This document shows positions 58,001 through 64,000 of a stretch of DNA of 64,000 nucleotides, in pieces. The notes under the pieces were generated by a model. It searched no databases. It was given only the letters and a program-made list of their open reading frames with translations, and had not been told where the DNA came from. Numbering within the stretch: the stretch's first letter is position 1; every line of letters starts with the position of its first letter. Made by a program: the position numbers and the translations under genes. This stretch comes from Metridium senile. Lineage: Eukaryota > Cnidaria > Anthozoa > Actiniaria > Metridiidae. The stretch lies in NCBI GenBank assembly GCA_949775045.1, contig OX459098.1, positions 13,309,707 through 13,373,706 on the forward strand. The letters are read 5' to 3'.

Positions 58001-60670
58001 AAAGTTGCCTCATTGTTAAACAGGTACGTGAAACCACGGACGATAATTCAAAAACTAAGCATTTTATCAAAACAACAAGACAAGATTTTGAAGACCAATA
58101 TGTGTTGATTGACATAATTAACGCAACTTTTTGACTTAAACTTTTGTAAACAACTCGACTCAGCTTTAAAAGTGCACAATTTAAATGTTTTATCGTAGAG
58201 CATTGGTTACAGATAATAGTTGTCCTTAACAAAACATACACAAGTCTTATTCTCTGTTATATACCTATTTCAAAAATGGTTGTCGCCAACAAAGCCACAG
58301 TCTGAAACTCCACAGTCTGAAACCTGCAAAGGATGTCGGTAATATGAATAGAATTTGTGATTTATTAAACGTTTTTCAATAAATATTTGTTTCATCATCT
58401 TCCACTGTAACAACTTGTTATGGTCATATAACACAAACACGTACAATCAAAATATACTATGAATATAACGATATCAAGAGAAGAACTGATGCCGACATCC
58501 TTTGCAGACTTTAGAGTGTGGACCTGTGGCTTTGTTTGCGACAACGATTTTTGAAATAGGTGTATAAGCTTTAAAATGATATATACTTTCTCTATTATTA
58601 TACAACCTAAAACAATAAAAATAGAACGAGTCAAGAACACTTACCAATACCAACTCCAGCCAGTGCCCTGAACACTGCAAAGACCCAATATGTCTGGGCA
58701 AAAGCTGAAATAAATCCAGCAAGACATGCAAATATTGCAAATGAATATGACACATTCTTCCTTCCAAATTTGTCACTTAGAACACTTGCTATCAGAGCAC
58801 CAATCAGATATAAAATGAATACTGTCGAGTTGGCAATGCTGACATACACGGCTGTATCACACACTAAATCAAACTGGTGAAAACAAAATAGAACTTTTAG
58901 TAAAATTATCATGTTTAGGGCAGGCAGGCAGTTAGATTGAATTTTGCTTATTGGTAGAAACATTGTCATGCAGTATTATATTTGTAGTATGATATTTTAC
59001 TTATTAATTACTCGGGCTTCCGAAGGAAAGCACGAGTCTTAAAATGCAAGCCGTTCTTATACGTCAAATTTGTAGCCAGGCCTGGGCAAGGCGTTCCTAG
59101 CGGAGACCATTATTATTATCACAACACTCAAATCGGCCTGTCTGAAAACCACTTTTAACAGCCCAAATCGCCTCAAAAATTACTCAAATTGCTTTAGTAG
59201 CTATCTATCTTTCTTGTTCTGACGTTCAATTTTCAAGAACAACTTCATAAAAATGTTTTCGAGACAGTTATCGAACTATATATCGCAAACTCAAACGTAA
59301 ACCTTCGTAGCGGCGCCTGGGGGGAGGGGACGGGGTGAAATGTCAACACTTTGTAACACAGCCATCCCGGTACAGAAATTTATGTCGAGCAGATTCAAAC
59401 AAGCCCAAAAATCACACAAATTGCCTCAATAACTGTCCATCTTTATTTTTGTGACGTTTATTTCTCAAAAGTTCCTTGATAACAATATTTCTGAGACTTT
59501 TTTCATTTCTCAATAAGAACATGATGAAGTTTGGGATAAGGAATCCAGCCCCTCTTCAGGACTTTCTTAATTTTTTTCTTCTATCAATACATTTATGACA
59601 TTTGGCATAGCGCTTAATAAAAAATGACTTATAAAAGTGTCTACTAAAGTGGCATCTATAGGGTTTTCTTTTTGTGAACTGGGAAAATGGGATTTTATGC
59701 ACTGGTCACCAATCAAATAAAACACACATGGCAATAATATTTTAGCAAAACATAATTTGAAAGTTATGATACTTTCAATGATATAAAAACTACTGAAATG
59801 AGCTACGTTGGGTGTAAAGAACAAAATAAACATACAGTCCGGTTGTCAAAAAAAGTTGTCACATGATGATTTGTAGTCCAACGGCAATAGCTCCTAACAA
59901 GACCCTGGCTCCCACAGATCCACTACCATCCAGGTATCCCAGTTTACCCTGCAAACAGAGTCTAGTTTGTTTTGTTTTGTATAGCTCTGGATTTCTACTA
60001 GATTTATATTCTTACTTTTGACGACTGGTACTGAATACATCTCAGACTTGGAAGACAATTTTTTTACAAAAATAAAAAAAAATTCGGAGAAACAAACAAA
60101 CACAAAAATAATTATTTTAAAACGAACAAATAAGTGTTTAAAAAATATAAAAGAAAAAAAAAGTTCATGTCGCTGTGTATCGAGCTCAGATCACTAACAC
60201 GCTACGTGAGTAAGCGCGTTAGACCGGTGCGCCAGCCAAATTTAACGGGCCAAAGTCATTCAAAGTTTGAAGCCCGAGTTAACGCTTCAGGTAGCGTCTA
60301 GTTGCATTAATTCTAGAAACTAGTACCCAATCCCCTTCTAGCCCTTCCTCGTTTAGAACATGGCTAATATGATTATAATGATGACTACCTCTGTAACAAT
60401 GGAATCAAAGGTTCCTTCCACAGCAAATTCCCAGTCTTTTCGTGGTAGACTACATCGATCCTTGTAGTTTTTGTCTCCTAATATAAATGTACCGTTAAGA
60501 TTACAAGCAGTTGAGTTAACTGTACATCTCCATGGAGGCTCAGCTGTACTGAATGTCATTACCATCAAGATAAAGGACGTAAGAATTTGGGCGAAGCCGA
60601 TCTGGAAAAACAACCTGAGTTGAAACAAACCGAAGCCACCCACTTTTTCAAGAGCTTTATCTGTGTTCAT
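49017..60670 (-). CDS. SLC22-type organic ion transporter, array gene 4
   Basis: Exons: 60389-60670, 58645-58873, 57290-57488, 56284-56499, 55748-55882, 53085-53182, 51630-51741, 51445-51517 and 49017-49244. All frames and GT-AG sites are intact, but the gene spans 11.65 kb because of insertions in nearly every long intron. Replacements relative to gene 1 include AAILTS to AQILTS, RCTANST to RCTVNST, KERC to [12 protein letters not shown] to [14 protein letters not shown] to FYHWIL (a histidine within a membrane helix), WFSPES to WYSPES and GISLST to GITLST. A LINE sits only 10 bp upstream of the exon 9 acceptor, replacing the original pyrimidine tract and branch region, so correct use of exon 9 is in doubt. 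The frame itself gives no sign of decay. Substrate unknown. Confidence 0.9.
49255..50373 (-). mobile_element. 5'-truncated CR1/L2-like LINE in intron 8 of gene 4
   Basis: The insertion is flanked by ataaata at 49248-49254 and 50374-50380, single at the empty sites in genes 1-3. On the minus strand an uninterrupted frame runs from 50371 to 49445: [20 protein letters not shown] (reverse-transcriptase motifs), then [43 protein letters not shown] and a thumb/C-terminal region. The 3' end is a ttatt/aat microsatellite after gcgcattataaataaag, typical of CR1/L2-type LINEs. Endonuclease and fingers are lost by truncation. The open frame suggests it is young. Confidence 0.9.
50871..51433. mobile_element. 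internally deleted hAT element in intron 8, unit 4
   Basis: Ends caggcccgtagt and gctacgggcctg, tatgg on both sides, as in unit 3. Confidence 0.8.
50926..51264 (+). pseudogene. hAT transposase C-terminal fragment, unit 4
   Basis: 112-codon frame with the dimerisation motifs, differing at a few residues from units 1-3 ([15 protein letters not shown]). Confidence 0.75.
51821..52887. mobile_element. hairpin-ended repeat in intron 6, unit 4
   Basis: Same site and nearly the same sequence as 36220-37285 in gene 3, so the insertion predates the split of genes 3 and 4. Confidence 0.8.
53278..55402 (+). mobile_element. 5'-truncated LINE with near-complete reverse transcriptase, intron 5 of gene 4
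   Basis: Homology to units 1-3 stops at 53277 (after aaaatcgtgtgt) and resumes at about 55693. The element ends in an A-rich tail (attaaataaataaaataaat) near 55402. It carries the reverse-transcriptase frame annotated separately. The first 325 bp are probably the damaged region between endonuclease and reverse transcriptase. It replaced about 190 bp of intron, so the insertion was accompanied by a deletion. Confidence 0.8.
53603..55111 (+). pseudogene. non-LTR retrotransposon reverse transcriptase
   Basis: 502 codons, opening at a TTG with a stop just upstream, so the true N-terminus is missing. Motifs in order: [105 protein letters not shown] is intact. The TAA at 55109 is premature: the same frame continues with [13 protein letters not shown] to a second stop at 55202-55204. 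No endonuclease. Probably a recently dead element of the Jockey/CR1-like group; I cannot place it further. Confidence 0.85.
55540..55686. mobile_element. small inverted repeat, intron 5 of gene 4
   Basis: Arms aaatcgaagtgtcttttcta and tagaaaagacacttcgattt are perfect complements. The right arm is preceded by several tandem copies of ataccatag-like 10-mers (accatagacc). It lies between the LINE tail and the resumption of unit homology. Confidence 0.8.
56675..57265. repeat. (ACCA)n array in intron 3, unit 4
   Basis: About 590 bp, almost perfectly regular, ending 25 bp before the exon 3 donor at 57289. Longer than the unit 3 array, and it has deleted the sequence between the array and aaatatcttt. 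Confidence 0.95.
58261..58564. mobile_element. palindromic MITE in intron 2, unit 4 (complete ends)
   Basis: Keeps the left end tacctatttcaaaaatgg, lost in units 1-3 together with about 170 bp (58108-58260) of flanking intron. Confidence 0.8.
59010..60303. mobile_element. 1.3-kb insertion in intron 1 of gene 4
   Basis: Genes 1-3 read straight through here (ttattaattgcattaattc). Inverted words actcgggcttc (59010-59020) and gaagcccgagt (60269-60279) lie near its ends. The minus strand at about 60236-60175 has a tRNA-like A box (tggcgcaccggt) and B box (gagctcgatac). A short minus-strand frame at 59567-59833 is not recognisable. Class uncertain. Confidence 0.5.
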
Positions 60671-60859
60671 AGTGCGCTCGACCTGTAGGTTTGAATAAAC
60701 AAATATATAAACATACAAACATACAAACATACAAACATACAAACAAACGACATGTAGTAATAATCGTATGAAACTTTGGCCTATTGTTCGGTGCCCATTT
60801 CGAGGTGATAATTGTTTTATATGGCCCAATGCTTGGCCTTTGTTCAAGTTCACTAGTGC

Positions 60860-60968
60860 AATTTTGATTACATTATCATTAAGAGTGAATGGTCTGATCC
60901 CAGGAGTAATCGATGTAGATGAGGCATGATCGTCCGGGGTGATGTAGTCTTGAGAAAGACTGATGGTG
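60860..60968 (-). pseudogene. Penelope-like element tail fragment, inverted
   Basis: The complement contains ctttctcaagactacatcac and cggacgatcatgcctcatct, matching the end of the plus-strand Penelope fragment at about 61950-62000 and, more distantly, 20260-20290. Confidence 0.55.
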
Positions 60969-60969
60969 T

Positions 60970-61545
60970 TGATGTAAAGCAAGATTAATTATGGACGTTA
61001 GCAAATATTCACATATTAGTCCAGTCTTATACCAGCTACACTGGCTCCCGGTCGAGGCCCGGATACATTTTAAAATCTTATTAATAACATTCAAAGCACT
61101 TCATGGCCTTACGCCTACGTATATTAAGGATCTAATAGTTCTGAGATCACAATCTAAGTATAATCTACGATCAAATAATGGTATTTTGCTACAGCCCCCT
61201 AAAGGTAAAATGCTTGTGACGCTAGGTGACCGTTCATTCCGAGCCGCATCATCTCACCTATGGAATAAACTTCCATTAAGTCTTAGAACAATAACATGCA
61301 TCAACAAGTTTAAAAAGGGAATTAAGACTTATCTTTTTAATGAACTTTTAGCTGATATTCCATATATTTATATCTTTTTAATAGTACGAATTGTAAATTA
61401 GTAGTGACATAATTTGATATGTATTATATTATTAGTTATTATTTATCTATTCTTTGTAATTAGTTATATGTAAAGTCCTATTGATCTTTTCTTGTAAATA
61501 GGGCTATATAAATAATCAATTATTATTATTATTATTATTATTATT
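60970..61545 (+). mobile_element. CR1/L2-like LINE 3' fragment
   Basis: Frame 60991-61401: KYSHISPVLYQLHWLPVEAR, IHFKILLITFKALHGLTPTY, TLGDRSFRAASSHLWNKLPL, FKKGIKTYLFNE, the conserved C-terminus after the reverse transcriptase. The 3' end is gggctatataaataatc plus (ATT)n. Same group as 49255-50373 but a different, older copy. It splits the Penelope remnant. Confidence 0.8.
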
Positions 61546-61574
61546 ATGTCTGACGTTTCGACATTTCTGACGTT

Positions 61575-62010
61575 TCTGACGTTAACTCACTCTGACAATC
61601 GCTTACATACAACTGTATACCGTAAACCTACTCACACTTGACAGACTGCTCGACCAGACATCTTACAATCCCACCTCACACAAAGCAACCACTATTAAGA
61701 CTTTGACTCGACGTGCACAACGTGTTTGTGATTCACCTGACAAACTTCATGACGAGTACGAATATTTGCAAAGTGTGTTCGATAAGAACAATTACAATGT
61801 AGATTTCGTCGAACGAAACATTCACAAAAACACTTCACTTACTGACAGAACCGACAATCAACCCACAGCTAGCCACTGCCACTATACCGTACATCAGAGG
61901 TACTTCTGAGACCATTCAACGCATACAGTGAAACCCCTCTATACCGGACAGTGCTTTCTCAAGACTACACCACCCCGGACGATCATGCCTCATCTACATA
62001 CATTATCATT
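61575..62010 (+). pseudogene. Penelope-like element thumb-region remnant, spacer 4
   Basis: Begins at LHTTVYRKPTH, where the spacer 1 copy breaks off, then after a frameshift TRRAQRVCDSPDKLHDEYEY, LQSVFDKNNYNVDFVERNI. It is the part C-terminal to the palm of the Penelope reverse transcriptase. Confidence 0.65.
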
Positions 62011-62364
62011 CTAAAGCCGATTCTTACGCGAACATGTTCGTCATAGTCTTCTTACGGAAAAGCCTTCTTTCGACACGCAAAAGTGAATGGGAAACCTTTT
62101 TTAGATATTGAATTTTGGTGCGTGACGACTGATACACATTTATAAACTATCGTCAATATTGGAACAGTAACCGTTTTTTGAGCTTAATATTTTACCAGCT
62201 TTTTCTACACTTCAAGACTAAAACGAATGTTTTTATGTTTAATCTTTATGTCCTTTTACTTAGATTAACAATATTTCTCACGAAAAAGCGCTGTTAGATT
62301 TAATGTAAATTGGCGCCTATAATTAAATTTGCATACTAGCTAATACTTTCGCACCATATCATTA

Positions 62365-62670
62365 CAGCAGTTCTCAGTCACACGTGCACCGCTCGCATAA
62401 AAAGCGGAAAACGTGAAGTTGGTGGACGTCAATCAAACTGTGTTTACCAGACTCATGGTGTTTTTACTTCAGTCGGGCTGCGAAACATGTCTGAATCCGA
62501 CGAAGAGGTTATTGTGGGAATCCAGCTTCCAGATTCAGACATGTTTCGCAGCCCGACTGAAGTAAAAACACCATGGGTCTTGTAAACACAGTTTCATTGA
62601 CGGCCACCAACTTCACGTTTTATAGTGGTGCTTTTTATGCGAGCGGTGCACGTGTGACTGAGAACTGCTG
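62365..62670. mobile_element. 306-bp palindromic MITE, CAGCAGTTCTCAGTCACACG ends
   Basis: Terminal arms cagcagttctcagtcacacg and cgtgtgactgagaactgctg are perfect. Inner arms gttttacttcagtcg-type also pair, and TA flanks both ends. The homologous place in spacers 2 and 3 (accatatcattgaaaatg) lacks it. Confidence 0.9.
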
Positions 62671-62699
62671 TAAAAATGAATGCAAAACAAAGTATTTGT

Positions 62700-62840
62700 T
62701 AACTATAAGAGTGAATGGTATTTGTTAACTATTTACCACTAAATAGTGTTGATTAAACAATAGAGAACAATAGAATTAGCATAATTTAGCAGTAGTTAGT
62801 GGTATTTATGTTGCACACTTTTAATGTTTGTACTCTATTT
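62700..62840. mobile_element. fragment of the MITE nested at 3130-3428
   Basis: Shares ttaactatttaccactaaat, tgattaaacaatagagaaca and the end gcacacttttaatgtttgta with the inner element at 3130-3428. Only about one half is present. Confidence 0.7.
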
Positions 62841-63700
62841 TGCCTAGATATAGCGCATTTGAACAAAGATATATATATTTCAAATGTTATAATTGCGCAT
62901 TATAAGTATTAAACATTATTATTATTATTATTAATTATTTCTATTACGTTAAACTCCAATTCGCAGTTAGTTGATGTGTATACGCGACTTAGTGAAGCGT
63001 ACTTTTTAGTTTTGAGCAATACTCGAATTATAGACTAAAAGGTATTTTAAGGCTTTTGAACTTCAATCAATTTTAGAGTGAATGCCATCTTAGTAATCAT
63101 GAGAAATTACCTAATGCTGAGAATAAATAAAATTATATATGTAACAACAGATCACATCATAGAAAGTGCTTTGAACATATGTATACTCACTCGTTTGTGT
63201 AAAACACTCACTCGCTCGTTCCTCGCTTGTTCCTCGCTTGTTCCTCGCTCGTTCTTATTTTGACAAAGAAGTCCTGAGTATCTGTACGTTGAACTTTCTA
63301 TGATGTAATCTATATATACTCACTGTATGTAATACCTAAATGTAACGTCTTCCCAAGTCCAGACTGATCCTACTATGGATTAATATAATCAATGGATCGA
63401 TGATCGATGATGTGTAAAATAATATGCTAACTAGGTGTGCGTGTTATAAAATGCATCATTGAGTTGCGCTCTCGGCTGTAATCAAAATAAAACAAGATGG
63501 ACAATGAAAACGTTTATATATTTACTGGAAACCACTTTTATCAATGTTTTCCACAGTGGCTTGTGGATAAAAGAAAAAAAAAATGAAAGCAAATAGCTAC
63601 ACGCACACCTCATTAACATGTTCTTTCACACATATTCTCATTTGCATTCTAAAAGTGGGTTATACGAATACGCTCTAATGTGTTTCAAGGACAAGAACAA

Positions 63701-63770
63701 GGAGGAGGAGGGGGAGGAGGAGAAGAAGAAGAAGAAGAAGAAGAAGAAGAAGAAGAAGAAACGGAAAAAG
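63701..63770. repeat. GAA/GGA microsatellite at the approach to a fifth unit
   Basis: Corresponds in position to the GAA tracts that precede units 2-4. It is followed by the same gtacttttggccagaatgga segment, so the window probably ends within about 0.5-1 kb of another exon 9 scar. Confidence 0.8.
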
Positions 63771-64000
63771 AAAGTACAAGTCAACTTGATACGTTCTTCT
63801 ACAAGTAACCAGATTATTGGGGCTAAAAATCGAACTTCTTATTTTACATTGTACTTTTGGCCAGAATGGAGCGCTCCATCCCCGACTCAGTATATTTTGA
63901 ACACCAAATGACGGACATCTTTCATTCCTTCAAACTATATATTTATGGCGTACCATCGGGGCCAAAATTCAACATTTACATTTGACATTGTACTTTTTGT

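Noticed and set aside
60353..60982. 209-codon N-terminally extended SLC22 gene 4 product
   Set aside because: The extension reads through an acceptor 12 bp before the conserved ATG and into spacer DNA. Genes 1-3 show stops there.

Overview
This is AT-rich animal nuclear DNA. Its genes are split by GT-AG introns, and it is unusually dense in palindromic MITEs, LINE and Penelope-like remnants, microsatellites and minisatellites. The tRNA-derived repeat at 33786-34801 resembles, from memory, a family common in corals and anemones, so an anthozoan cnidarian is my best guess. I could not test this.

Left part (1-11.6 kb): 3' exons of a plus-strand gene that reads like the C-terminal region of a TDRD9/spindle-E type piRNA-pathway helicase (tentative). 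The gene enters from beyond the left edge and probably ends near 10.9 kb. Its introns are filled with a 66-bp satellite, a 24-bp pyrimidine-rich minisatellite, CAT and GTCT microsatellites and at least six palindromic MITEs. A 31-bp satellite and a 25-codon hydrophobic small ORF follow.

Right part (11.68-64 kb): a direct tandem array of four complete nine-exon SLC22-type (organic ion transporter, major facilitator superfamily) genes. All are on the minus strand, tail-to-tail with the plus-strand gene. CDS spans are 12511-18165, 22757-28412, 33506-41225 and 49017-60670. Every exon has GT-AG sites and compatible phases, and the protein is about 523 residues. Repeat units begin near 11683, 21926, 32667 and 46806. 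Units 2-4 each start next to a truncated copy of the last exon, which looks like the scar of the tandem-duplication junction. Units grow from 10.2 kb to over 17 kb because units 3 and 4 took in extra insertions: a tRNA-SINE tetramer with a 12-bp target duplication, an 851-bp foldback element, a 1.1-1.4 kb hairpin-ended repeat at three sites, two 5'-truncated LINEs and huge ACCA arrays. The right edge looks like the approach to a fifth unit.

Genes 1 and 2 encode apparently identical proteins. Genes 3 and 4 share intronic insertions. The spacers upstream of genes 2 and 3 share deletions that the spacer upstream of gene 1 lacks. This mosaic pattern points to unequal crossing-over or gene conversion. 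Because the units are paralogous, several insertions can be compared with an empty site in the same window, which gives exact boundaries and target duplications. The most notable are a LINE 10 bp upstream of the last-exon splice acceptor of gene 4, a hAT-type element 11-13 bp downstream of the exon 8 donor in all four genes, and a possible alternative 3' terminal exon beside each junction scar.
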